From an uncultured Ferrovibrio sp. (GTDB lineage: Bacteria; Pseudomonadota; Alphaproteobacteria; Ferrovibrionales; Ferrovibrionaceae), in contig NZ_CALGPC010000016.1 in NCBI RefSeq assembly GCF_937960835.1, positions 75,807-139,806 of the forward strand: DNA of 64,000 bases. The letters are read 5' to 3'. Made by a program: the position numbers and the translations under genes. This document shows, piece by piece, positions 8,268 to 15,918 of the stretch (position 1 is its first letter; each line of letters starts with the position of its first letter). Under the pieces are notes generated by a model, which worked only from the letters and a program-made list of their open reading frames with translations, was not told where the DNA came from and did not search any database.

Positions 8268-9317
8268 ATGATCAGAAAACCCAATCTTCCGGTCACAGCC
8301 GAGCAGATCCTGAAGACCGGCATCCTGAATCAATGGTATCTGGTCTGCAAAAGCAGTGATCTGGGCGCCACGCCTATCCGGCTTACCCGGCTTGGACGGC
8401 ATATCGCGTTGTGGCGCGATGCGGAGGGCAAGGCGCACGCGGTTGAAGATTTCTGCCCGCATCGCGGCGCGCCGCTGTCGCACGGCTTGGTGGTCGACGG
8501 AAAACTGGCTTGCCGCTATCACGGGCTGGCCGTCGACGGGACGGGAACCGTCACCGATGTGCCGCCTGTCCATAATTGTCCTCTGGTTGGGCGCAAGCTG
8601 ATCGAAGGTTATCCGGTTCGTGAAGCAGCCGGCGCGATCTGGCTCTACTTCTCGGATGGCATCGATGATCATGTGCCGGAACTCGAACTGCCGAACGAGC
8701 TGACCTCTCCCGAGTGGTCGGGCTTCATCTATGCGCAGGAATGGAACTGCCATTACCAGCTTCCGCTGGATAACCGGCTCGATCCGATGCATGCCATCTA
8801 TCTGCATGCCGATTCCTTCACTCTGGCCTATGGCGTCAAGACGAGCGTCATCAATCTGACGGAAACCGAGCACGGTTTCGTCATTGAGCGCGACAACCAG
8901 CGCGGCGTGAACATCGACCGTACCGAGGTTGTCTACAAGCCGGGCAGCAATGTTTTCGTCTTCACCCAGATTCCCTATCCGAAGGCTGCTGGCGGCAACT
9001 TCTTCGCCATCGTCAGCCATCTCACTCCGATCGACGAGCATCGCACCTATCTCTGGGTGATGCGGTGCCAGAAATCGCAGGGCTGGCGCCGCGACCTGTG
9101 GCGTTTTTTGTACAAGAACAGGCTCGAGGCGCGGCACGACTACGTCATCGAGCAGGACAGGGCGATCATTGAAGCGATTCCCGCCGAGGCGGCGGGCCGC
9201 GAAGCCATGATCCAATGCGATATCGGCGTCTCCCGCATCCGGCGTATGCTCAAAAAGATCGCCGAGGAGCAGGCGCGGCGGATCAACGAGCATTATGGCG
9301 CGTTAGCCGCCGAGTAG
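8268..9317 (+). CDS. Rieske [2Fe-2S] non-heme iron oxygenase, module A
   Basis: The protein has 349 residues. The N-terminal Rieske domain has CPHRG (Cys63, His65) and CRYHG (Cys82, His85), ligands of the [2Fe-2S] cluster. The catalytic domain carries the mononuclear iron motif NRLDPMHAIYLH (Asp172, His175, His180). It resembles single-component-type oxygenase alpha subunits such as vanillate or dicamba demethylases more than multi-subunit dioxygenases, and no beta subunit is encoded nearby. It needs an electron donor; the nearest reductase gene is in module B at 17398. It is paralogous to the Rieske protein at 15919-16950. Likely reaction: hydroxylation or demethylation of an aromatic or heteroaromatic ring. 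Confidence 0.92.
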   Translation: MIRKPNLPVTAEQILKTGILNQWYLVCKSSDLGATPIRLTRLGRHIALWRDAEGKAHAVEDFCPHRGAPLSHGLVVDGKLACRYHGLAVDGTGTVTDVPPVHNCPLVGRKLIEGYPVREAAGAIWLYFSDGIDDHVPELELPNELTSPEWSGFIYAQEWNCHYQLPLDNRLDPMHAIYLHADSFTLAYGVKTSVINLTETEHGFVIERDNQRGVNIDRTEVVYKPGSNVFVFTQIPYPKAAGGNFFAIVSHLTPIDEHRTYLWVMRCQKSQGWRRDLWRFLYKNRLEARHDYVIEQDRAIIEAIPAEAAGREAMIQCDIGVSRIRRMLKKIAEEQARRINEHYGALAAE

Positions 9318-9321
9318 AGCT

Positions 9322-10209
9322 GTGCAGAACGGTCATCCGCCCCGAGAACCGATCCTGTTCATCGGGGCGGGAAAGATGGGCGGGCCGATCATCGCCCGGC
9401 TGCTGAAAGCCGGGGTGACGGTCCGCTTCTTCGACATCTCGCCGGCGGTTGTGGCCCAGATCTCCGCCATGGGCGCGGATATAGCGCCGGATCCGTCGGC
9501 CGATCCTTCCGGACATAAATATATCTTTCTCTGCCTGCCAGCGCCCAGCAATGTCGCGCGGCTATTCGATGGCTGGAGAGTTACGCTTGCCCCTGGCACC
9601 GTGGTTGTGGATTTCACCACGGTATCGCCCACTATGGCACGCCATCTGGCAGAGCGGGCCGCAGAGCGGAAGGCGGTCTATCTGGAAAGTCCGCTCAGTG
9701 GCGGAGAGCGTGGTGCGATCACCGGCGATATGGTGGCCATCGTCAGCGGAGACCGTACAGCCTATGACTCTGTGCAGCCCTATTTGGAGATTATCGCCAG
9801 GACGGTGCGATATGCCGGCGCGACTGGGCAGGCCAGCCAGATCAAGGCGCTCAATCAGATTGCTTATATCGGATACAACCTGATTTTCGCCCAGATTATT
9901 CGTCTGGGCGAGGAGCTGGGGATCGAGCGCTCGTTATTGCTGGATGTCTTCCAGAACGGCGCACCGGCGCATCCGCTGATCAACGACCGGATGCCAAAGA
10001 TACTGTCCAGCAACTTCAGTGAAGGATTTTCGCTGGTTCGGGCACTGAAGGACCTGGAATGTCTGGAGGTGCCTCCCGATCTCCAGAGCCAGCATCTTTT
10101 TCTGGCCGATCATTTCCGCTCGCTCGTCAAGGCAGCCGTGGCGGACGGCAAGGGCGAGCGGGATATCCTCGGCCTGTTCCTCGAACCAAAGGATCTGGCC
10201 GGCCGTTGA
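9322..10209 (+). CDS. NAD(P)-dependent oxidoreductase, 3-hydroxyisobutyrate dehydrogenase-like
   Basis: The protein has 295 residues with an N-terminal Rossmann domain (FIGAGKMG, about residues 13-20) and a helical C-terminal domain. The substrate-side motif is SPLSGGERGA and the catalytic Lys is in QIKALNQIAY. This is the beta-hydroxyacid dehydrogenase layout (MmsB, GarR, tartronate semialdehyde reductase). GTG at 9322, four bases after the Rieske stop, is used as the start because no ATG occurs before the Rossmann motif. It closes the plus-strand arm of module A and converges with the LysR gene. The substrate is probably a hydroxy acid from ring degradation, by inference. Confidence 0.88.
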   Translation: MQNGHPPREPILFIGAGKMGGPIIARLLKAGVTVRFFDISPAVVAQISAMGADIAPDPSADPSGHKYIFLCLPAPSNVARLFDGWRVTLAPGTVVVDFTTVSPTMARHLAERAAERKAVYLESPLSGGERGAITGDMVAIVSGDRTAYDSVQPYLEIIARTVRYAGATGQASQIKALNQIAYIGYNLIFAQIIRLGEELGIERSLLLDVFQNGAPAHPLINDRMPKILSSNFSEGFSLVRALKDLECLEVPPDLQSQHLFLADHFRSLVKAAVADGKGERDILGLFLEPKDLAGR

Positions 10210-10222
10210 TGCCGCGCGCCTT

Positions 10223-11161
10223 TCAAGGCTTCAGCTTGGCAACGAGGCTATCGGCGGTCTGCAAAAGACATTCGATGAACCGGGCGGCAGGCGGCGTGGG
10301 CGCATGCAGCTTGGAATAATAAATGCAGGTTCGCAGCAGGACGCGCGGCCGGAAAGGCCTGGCGACGAGTCCGGGAAAGATGCCTTCTGCAATAACGAGC
10401 GGATTGATCAATCCGATCCCGATTCCCTGCTGTACCAGGCTGCAGACGCCGATGGCGTTGGCCGCGACGATCGGGGTCGTATAGGCGACGCCAGCCTGCT
10501 GGAACATTGCACCGATCAGATGGGTGGTGGCGGAGTCGGCCGGCAGGCCGATCAGGGTTTCCTGTGCCAGGTCCTGCGGCCGGATCGTCGTGTTCCGGGC
10601 CAGCCGATGTGCTTTCGGCAGGACGGCAACCAGCCAGGTTTCGCATAGATCCTGCGCCGTGCAGAGCTGCATGACACGGGCATCAATTTCACGAACTAGC
10701 GGTGTGCCGACTCCCAGATCGACATGATAGCTGGCCACCTTGTCGAGCAGGTTGCGGGTACTGTCGATCTGGACCTCAACGCGGATATCGGGCCATTGCG
10801 CATGAAAGCGTTTGATGGCGGCAGGCAGCAGCGACGCAAGGGCTGGCCCCGCGGTACCGATGACCAGATGACCGATATCGCCGCCGCGCAAGGCCAGCGC
10901 CACCTCGCGCGCTCTTTCCAGGTGATCGACGGCGCGTTGCGCAAACGGCATCAGCCGCTCAGCTTCGGCGGTCGGCGTCAGCCGGCCGTTGACATGCCGG
11001 AACAGGGTCAGCCCGGTCTCCCGTTCCAGGGTTTTCAGGCTTTTGCTGACGGCCGCCAGCGAGATGCCGAGCTTGTCGGCGGCTTCCGCCATGTTGCGGC
11101 TCAGCAGCATGGTCAGAAAGATCTCGAAATGGCGGGTGGTGACGGAATTCGGCGGCAGCAT
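10223..11161 (-). CDS. LysR-family transcriptional regulator
   Basis: This 312-residue regulator has an N-terminal winged helix-turn-helix (NMAEAADKLGISLAAVSKSL, about residues 23-42) and a C-terminal periplasmic-binding-protein-like effector domain. The start is ATG at 11161. It is divergent from the bicupin gene at 11265, and the 103-base gap holds two inverted repeats, one with LysR-type TTAA-N7-TTAA geometry. By the usual LysR logic it represses itself and activates the cupin/hydrolase pair when an aromatic intermediate is present. Confidence 0.92.
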   Translation of the reverse strand: MLPPNSVTTRHFEIFLTMLLSRNMAEAADKLGISLAAVSKSLKTLERETGLTLFRHVNGRLTPTAEAERLMPFAQRAVDHLERAREVALALRGGDIGHLVIGTAGPALASLLPAAIKRFHAQWPDIRVEVQIDSTRNLLDKVASYHVDLGVGTPLVREIDARVMQLCTAQDLCETWLVAVLPKAHRLARNTTIRPQDLAQETLIGLPADSATTHLIGAMFQQAGVAYTTPIVAANAIGVCSLVQQGIGIGLINPLVIAEGIFPGLVARPFRPRVLLRTCIYYSKLHAPTPPAARFIECLLQTADSLVAKLKP

Positions 11162-11173
11162 GCATGGCGTCCC

Positions 11174-11196
11174 GGACTTAACCGCAAGTTAAGTCC
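11174..11196. promoter_or_regulatory. LysR-type operator (9-5-9 inverted repeat)
   Basis: A perfect inverted repeat, GGACTTAAC (11174-11182), CGCAA, GTTAAGTCC (11188-11196), lies 12 bases upstream of the LysR start codon. Its core TTAACCGCAAGTTAA fits the LysR T-N11-A rule. Six T residues follow, so it could also fold as a weak stem-loop. Its place in a divergent promoter makes an operator the better reading. Confidence 0.7.
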
Positions 11197-11234
11197 TTTT
11201 TTATTGAGGTTGCAACCGGACTGGCCTTTGATCG

Positions 11235-11248
11235 TGTCTGTTCAGACA
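11235..11248. promoter_or_regulatory. second inverted repeat in the LysR/cupin intergenic region
   Basis: TGTCTG (11235-11240) and CAGACA (11243-11248) form a 6-2-6 inverted repeat, 16 bases before the cupin start. It may be the activation subsite for the LysR protein or overlap the cupin promoter. The geometry differs from the main site. Confidence 0.4.
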
Positions 11249-11264
11249 TCACTCAGAGGCTGCC

Positions 11265-12212
11265 ATGTCCGCCGATCCTGTCTCTCCTGCTGCCGCCGAT
11301 CTGGCTGAAGTCATGGCCGGATTCATTGGCCGGCATACCGACAAAACCTTCGACTGGGATGCCTTCCCCAGCAATCGCGGCTTCCCTGATCTGGAGCGCG
11401 CACAGATGCGCTATGTCGGCGGCGGCGGTTCGCCCAAGGTCAACGATCCGGCGACGTTGAAGGCGCAGAATTTCACCTTCAGCCTGGTGCATAAGCCGGC
11501 CGGCAAATTCGCTGCCGCCCATGCTCATGAGGTGGTCGAGCATTTCCTGATTCTGCAGGGCGTGCTGACTGTCGGCTGGATCTGGGGCGACGAGGCGATT
11601 GAGGTCAAGCTTGGTCCCAAGGACATGGTTCTCAACAAGACCGGCCGGCCGCATGGCTTCCGCAATGATGGCGTCGAGCCGGTGCTGATGCAGATTACCG
11701 TAGGCAGCGGCAAACCCGAGCCGCCCGTCTATACCTGCCATCCGAAGGACAAGCCCTTGGAGCTGGCCCGCGCCTTCGGTGCCACCAAGGTGCATCCCTT
11801 CCGGCCCGACAGCAGCGATCCGCGTCAGCGGGAATTCGCCCAGCACGTGGTGCGGTATCGCGATCGCAAGCCGATCTGGGATCCGGCCGGTTTTGCCCGC
11901 CTTGTCTATATTGGCGAGGATGCAGCCCCGCCGCAGCGCTATCGCATGGACATGATCCACCTGCCGCGAGGCGCCGGCATTCGCGCCTATGCGCGCGATG
12001 TCGAGGATACGTATTTCGTCCTCGACGGCGTGCTGACGGTTGGCTGGGAGGAGAATGGCAAGGTGGTCGAACAGCGCCTTGGCGCGCGCGACCTCATCTT
12101 CAATCCGGCGGGACGCAAGCATTATTTCCGGAACGACGGTCCGACAGACGTGCAATTCACCATGGTGGTCGGCACGCCGGAACCGGAAACGGAAAAGTTC
12201 CAAGGGATATGA
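11265..12212 (+). CDS. bicupin protein, gentisate/hydroxyanthranilate dioxygenase-like
   Basis: The 315-residue protein has two cupin barrels. The first (about residues 75-150) keeps a metal site in HAHEVVEHFLILQG and GRPHGFRN. The second (about 225-310) has YARDVEDTYFVLDG and GRKHYFRN, so its first motif has lost the His residues and it probably binds no metal. Two barrels with one active resemble gentisate 1,2-dioxygenase and related ring-cleaving bicupins. It overlaps the following hydrolase gene by four bases (ATGA), pointing to a cleavage-then-hydrolysis pair. The exact reaction is inferred from the fold and neighbours. Confidence 0.8.
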   Translation: MSADPVSPAAADLAEVMAGFIGRHTDKTFDWDAFPSNRGFPDLERAQMRYVGGGGSPKVNDPATLKAQNFTFSLVHKPAGKFAAAHAHEVVEHFLILQGVLTVGWIWGDEAIEVKLGPKDMVLNKTGRPHGFRNDGVEPVLMQITVGSGKPEPPVYTCHPKDKPLELARAFGATKVHPFRPDSSDPRQREFAQHVVRYRDRKPIWDPAGFARLVYIGEDAAPPQRYRMDMIHLPRGAGIRAYARDVEDTYFVLDGVLTVGWEENGKVVEQRLGARDLIFNPAGRKHYFRNDGPTDVQFTMVVGTPEPETEKFQGI

Positions 12213-12976
12213 CCATCTCGTATTTGGAGGCGGGGCGCGGCACCGCGCTGGTACTGCTGCACGGCATCGGCTCGGCCGCGGCCTCCTTCCGGGATCAGAT
12301 CGACGGATTGTCCGATCGTTGCCGTGTCATCGCCTGGGATGCGCCAGGATATGGCAAATCGGCCGCCCTGGGCATGGCGCACCCGGATGCAGGTGATTAT
12401 GCGGCTGCGCTCCTGGCTTTTCTCGACAGCCTGGATGTGGAGCGCTGTCATCTGGTCGGACATTCGCTTGGCTGCCTGATGGCGGCACGCTTCGCCGCCA
12501 TCCATCCGGATCGCGTTCTCAGCCTCACATTATCCAGTATTGCCATCGGTCATGCCTCGCTGCCGGAAGCCGAACGGCAGAAGCTGCTGAGCCAGCGGCT
12601 GGAGGATGTTGCGGCTTTGGGGCCGCGTGGCATGGCCGAAAAGCGCGGACCGCGGCTCCTTGGTCCAGATGCCTCGCCGGAGATGATCCGGCGCGTGGTC
12701 GATACAATGGGAGCCATTCGGCCGGATGGCTATGCCCAGGCGGCGCGCATGCTGTCGACGGGGGATGTGAAGGCCGACGTAAAACGTCTGCCACCTGCCA
12801 TGCCGCTGCAGATCGTCTACGGCGATGCGGATGTGATCACGCCGCCGGCGCGGAATCTGGAGGTCGCAGCCCTGCGTCCGTCAGCGCCCGTGCATGTGAT
12901 TCCGGCGGCGGGACATGCGCTGTATCTGGAGAAGCCGGATCGCTTCAATGCGATCCTTGCCGGTCTCCTTAGATGA
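12209..12976 (+). CDS. alpha/beta hydrolase, possible meta-cleavage-product hydrolase
   Basis: The protein has 255 residues. LLHGIGS forms the oxyanion loop and VGHSLGC holds the nucleophile Ser86. The acid lies in VYGDADVITPP and the catalytic His in AGHALYLEKP. Start overlaps the bicupin stop by four bases, so translation is coupled. The 3' end overlaps the convergent SDR gene by eight bases. The fold and pairing with a ring-cleavage-type cupin suggest C-C or ester hydrolysis of a cleavage product. Related enzymes include 3-oxoadipate enol-lactonase and meta-cleavage hydrolases. Confidence 0.88.
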   Translation: MTISYLEAGRGTALVLLHGIGSAAASFRDQIDGLSDRCRVIAWDAPGYGKSAALGMAHPDAGDYAAALLAFLDSLDVERCHLVGHSLGCLMAARFAAIHPDRVLSLTLSSIAIGHASLPEAERQKLLSQRLEDVAALGPRGMAEKRGPRLLGPDASPEMIRRVVDTMGAIRPDGYAQAARMLSTGDVKADVKRLPPAMPLQIVYGDADVITPPARNLEVAALRPSAPVHVIPAAGHALYLEKPDRFNAILAGLLR

Positions 12977-13748
12977 TCTGAGGATGCGCTCCGCCGTCGA
13001 TCAGGATGCTTTGTCCTGAGATGTAGCCGGCATGCGCGCTGCACAGGAACGCGCAGAGCTTGCCCAGTTCGCTCGGCTCGCCGAAACGGCCAGCCGGCAA
13101 CTCGGCGCGACGGGCGGCCAGAGCTTGCTCGGTACTGATGCCTTGCTGCTTGGCCCGGAACGCGAAGTTGCTGACCAGCCGGTCAGTGGCGAAAGGCCCG
13201 GGCAGGATGTTGTTGAGCGTCACGTTGCGGCTGACGTGACTGCGCACCAAGGTGCTGACCAGGCCATGCAGGCCCGCGCGCGCCGCGGCGCTCAAGCCCT
13301 GCATGTCGATCGGGTGGCGCACCACGCTGGAGGTGATGTTGACGATGCGGCCGAAGCCGCGTTCGGCCATGCCGTCCACCACGGCAGCAATCATCGCCGC
13401 TGGCGCGCGCAGATTGCTGGCCAGCGCCTGAGACCAGTCGGCATCCGACCAGGTTTGCAGCTTTCCTGGCGGCGGTCCGCCGGCATTGTTAATCAGGATA
13501 TCGGGCGCAGGGCAGGCGGCAAGGAGCGCGGCACGGCCGGTTTCCGTGCTGATGTCACCCGCCACCGGCGTGACCGTAACCTGATACGCCGTCGCTATGG
13601 CATCGGCGGCCGCTTTCAGCGTCTCCGCATCGCGGCCGTTCAGCACGATATCGACGCCTTCGGCCGCCAGTGCTTCCGCGCAGGCGCGTCCCAGGCCCTT
13701 GCTGCCGGCACAAACAATGGCCTTGCGCCCTTTGATTCCGAAATCCAT
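12969..13748 (-). CDS. short-chain dehydrogenase/reductase family protein without YxxxK
   Basis: The 259-residue Rossmann protein has the cofactor loop AGSKGLGRA near residue 15, NNAGG in the fourth strand, and a C-terminal SILIDGG block. The usual catalytic Tyr-xxx-Lys is absent: the segment after NITSSV reads GLSAAARAG instead. Several SDR-fold proteins share this LSxAxRAG form; whether they are active dehydrogenases is not clear to me. The gene lies 10 bases downstream of the aldehyde dehydrogenase gene on the minus strand and is co-transcribed with it. Confidence 0.87.
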   Translation of the reverse strand: MDFGIKGRKAIVCAGSKGLGRACAEALAAEGVDIVLNGRDAETLKAAADAIATAYQVTVTPVAGDISTETGRAALLAACPAPDILINNAGGPPPGKLQTWSDADWSQALASNLRAPAAMIAAVVDGMAERGFGRIVNITSSVVRHPIDMQGLSAAARAGLHGLVSTLVRSHVSRNVTLNNILPGPFATDRLVSNFAFRAKQQGISTEQALAARRAELPAGRFGEPSELGKLCAFLCSAHAGYISGQSILIDGGAHPQII

Positions 13749-13758
13749 TTCCCGCCTC

Positions 13759-15225
13759 TCAATTCGCCCAGGGGAGCGGCCGTCCGCTCAGGTCCCAGTA
13801 CACGCTCTTTTGCCGCATATAGGCGCGCAAGCCATCCAGGGCCTTTTCGCGTCCCATGCCGCTCTCCTTGTTGCCGCCGAAGGGTGTGGCGATGCTGAAC
13901 AGCTTATAGGTATTGATCCAGACCGTGCCGGCATCCACCGCGCGGGCGATGCGCCAGGCGCGGCGGTAATCGGCTGTCCAGATACCGCAGGCCAGCCCGT
14001 AGACGCTGTCATTGGCCTGGGCGATGAGATCGTCTTCGTCGTCAAAGGGGAGCAATACGCCAACCGGACCGAAGATTTCCTCGCGTGCGGTGCGGCAGCT
14101 ATTGGTCAAGCCGTCGATCAGGGCGGGCTGGAAGTAGTTTCCTGCCTCCAGGCCCGCATCGTCCGGCACCGCGCCGCCGCACAGGATGCGCCCGCCTTCT
14201 TCCTGCGCCAGCTTTACATATCCTTGCACCTTGGCGCGGTGGTCGCGGGAAATAAGCGGTCCAATCTGAGTCGCCGTATCGGCGGGATTGCCGATCCGCA
14301 GCGCTTCCGTGCGGCGGACCAGTTCCGCGACAAAGCGGTCATAGATGGCGCGGGCAACGAAGATGCGCGAACCGGCGATGCAGGATTGCCCTTGGCTTGA
14401 GAAGATGCCGAACAGCACGCCGTTTATGGCTTGGGCAAGATCGGCATCGGCGCAGACGATATTCGGTGACTTGCCGCCCAGCTCGAGCGAAACGGGCATC
14501 AGCTTGTCGGCGGCGACGCGGCCGATGGCGCGGCCGGTGACCGTGCCGCCGGTAAATGTCACCTTGCGGATTCCGGGATGCGCCACCAGGGCCGCGCCGG
14601 TGATCGCGCCGGTGCCGGGCAGCACGCTAAGCAGGCCTTTCGGCAACCCGGCCTCATCGGCCAGTTTGGCCAGTTCCAGTGCCAGCAAGGGTGTGAGCTC
14701 GGAGGGCTTGACGATCACCGCATTGCCAGCGGCCAGAGCGGGCGCGATTTTCTGCGCTTCGCTTGCGATGGGGGAATTCCACGGCGTGATGGCGGCTATC
14801 GGCCCAAGCGGCTCGTAAACACTCATCGACAGATAGTCGCCACGCGGCGGCGTGATCTCGCCGCCCAGCGTCTCGCAAGCGGCTGCGAAATAGCGGAAGG
14901 TGCCGATTGCGCTGGCGACCAGGGCCCGCGTTTCGTGAATGGGCTTGCCATTATCCTGGCGCTGCAGCTGTGCCAGCCGTTCGGCATCGCGTTCGATCAA
15001 GGCGGCAATGCGCTGCAGATACAGCGCCCGCTGATGAGGCAGCAGATTGCGCCATGCCGGATCCGCCATTGCCCTTTCAGCGCAGCTTACCGCTTCAGCA
15101 ACATCCGCGGTATCGGCCGTCGAAACCTCTGCCAGCAAGCTGTTGTCGTGCGGGTTTCGTGTTTCCAGGGGAGCGCCGCGGCCGATGCGCCATTCGCCGC
15201 CGAGATAAAGGGGAAGGGGATGCAT
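13759..15225 (-). CDS. NAD(P)-dependent aldehyde dehydrogenase
   Basis: This 488-residue enzyme is full length for the family. Catalytic Cys282 lies in SSQGQSCIAGSRI, general base Glu248 in LELGGKSP, and Asn150 in ITPWNSP; FTGGTVTG forms the cofactor loop. Betaine-aldehyde, hydroxymuconic-semialdehyde and aminomuconate-semialdehyde dehydrogenases belong to the same superfamily. It is divergent from module B, sharing the 118-base intergenic region with the inverted repeat at 15297. Context suggests it oxidises a semialdehyde from ring cleavage. That is inference. Confidence 0.93.
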   Translation of the reverse strand: MHPLPLYLGGEWRIGRGAPLETRNPHDNSLLAEVSTADTADVAEAVSCAERAMADPAWRNLLPHQRALYLQRIAALIERDAERLAQLQRQDNGKPIHETRALVASAIGTFRYFAAACETLGGEITPPRGDYLSMSVYEPLGPIAAITPWNSPIASEAQKIAPALAAGNAVIVKPSELTPLLALELAKLADEAGLPKGLLSVLPGTGAITGAALVAHPGIRKVTFTGGTVTGRAIGRVAADKLMPVSLELGGKSPNIVCADADLAQAINGVLFGIFSSQGQSCIAGSRIFVARAIYDRFVAELVRRTEALRIGNPADTATQIGPLISRDHRAKVQGYVKLAQEEGGRILCGGAVPDDAGLEAGNYFQPALIDGLTNSCRTAREEIFGPVGVLLPFDDEDDLIAQANDSVYGLACGIWTADYRRAWRIARAVDAGTVWINTYKLFSIATPFGGNKESGMGREKALDGLRAYMRQKSVYWDLSGRPLPWAN

Positions 15226-15296
15226 GCAACACTCGCTGACTGAGAATCCGCTTTACAAAAGCGTATCGAAACTCTAGCCTGTTTTAAATAAGAAAT

Positions 15297-15318
15297 GACG
15301 TTTCTCTATTGAAACGTC
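15297..15318. promoter_or_regulatory. IclR-type operator upstream of module B
   Basis: GACGTTTC (15297-15304), six bases, and GAAACGTC (15311-15318) form a perfect inverted repeat 26 bases upstream of the first module-B start codon. The inner part, GTTTC-N6-GAAAC, has the same spacing as the palindrome at 7031-7046. The likely regulator is the IclR protein of this operon (22737-23609). The site could also affect the divergent aldehyde dehydrogenase gene. Confidence 0.68.
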
Positions 15319-15343
15319 TCTTTGAAGCACTAGGGATGGCTCC

Positions 15344-15670
15344 ATGAGCGACACCGCCGAGACAATGCTCCTTACCGTGTTCCTGCGGCATGATCAGTCG
15401 AACAACCTCGATGCCATCCAGACCAAGCTGAAAGAGGCCGAGTGGTGGGATCGCTTTCCGCCGGCGGGCGTGGAGGTCGTTTCCTGGTATGTCGCTATGG
15501 GGTTCGGGCAGATCGTGACCCTGCGGCTGCCGCCCTCCAAGTTGGGAGCGGTGAACGTGGAACTGGAGCGCTCGGCCTGGGGCGTGTTCCGCACTGAATG
15601 CATGCCGGCCTACGACTTCCTGCCGGTCCGCGAAAAAATCAAAGAGCGTGTGCGTAATGGGGGCAAGTGA
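15344..15670 (+). CDS. conserved protein of unknown function, first gene of module B
   Basis: The 108-residue protein has no signal peptide or membrane segment. Its pattern is a beta strand (MLLTVFLRH), a helix (NLDAIQTKLKEAEWW), a strand (GVEVVSWYVAMGFGQIVTLRL), a helix and a Trp-rich region ending in AYDFLPVREKIKERV. This alternation suits a small alpha/beta ferredoxin-like or dimeric alpha-beta-barrel fold, as in muconolactone isomerase-like proteins. I do not recognise a named family. Its stop overlaps the next start (TGATG), so it is coupled to the small HTH-like protein and the Rieske gene. It may act on, or carry, a pathway intermediate. Confidence 0.8.
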   Translation: MSDTAETMLLTVFLRHDQSNNLDAIQTKLKEAEWWDRFPPAGVEVVSWYVAMGFGQIVTLRLPPSKLGAVNVELERSAWGVFRTECMPAYDFLPVREKIKERVRNGGK

Positions 15671-15894
15671 TGCAGCCACAATCGCTTTATCTCAATCCGC
15701 ATCAGACCCGGGATCACGAGCCAGATGCCTACGAGAATCTGTTGGGCGACGCCATCGAGCGCTGCTACGCCGCTGGCATCCATGACCTCGAAGGCCTCGT
15801 TGCCAAGCTGAACGAGAATTGCGTTCCGGCTCCGGGCGGCCAGCCTTGGACACCTGAACTGTTCAGGCAGGAAATGAAACGCCTTGGCGCTTGA
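15670..15894 (+). CDS. small helical protein preceding a Rieske oxygenase gene (paralogue of 8059-8265)
   Basis: The 74-residue protein starts at ATG 15670, which overlaps the previous stop as TGATG. A GTG one codon earlier is possible but less likely. The core, from YENLLGDAIERCY to the C-terminus, aligns along its length with the 68-residue protein of module A. It keeps the LGDAIE helix, the LVAKLN helix and the PGGQPWT turn leading into a final helix. The Rieske gene follows after 24 bases. Being kept beside two different Rieske paralogues suggests a linked function, such as assembly or interaction with the oxygenase. No function is known to me. Confidence 0.75.
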   Translation: MQPQSLYLNPHQTRDHEPDAYENLLGDAIERCYAAGIHDLEGLVAKLNENCVPAPGGQPWTPELFRQEMKRLGA

Positions 15895-15918
15895 TGCATT
15901 CAGCTCAGGAGAACAGCG

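Noticed and set aside
11174..11202. Reading the LysR-side repeat as a terminator because T residues follow
   Set aside because: No gene ends there on the plus strand; the site lies between divergent genes and fits LysR geometry.
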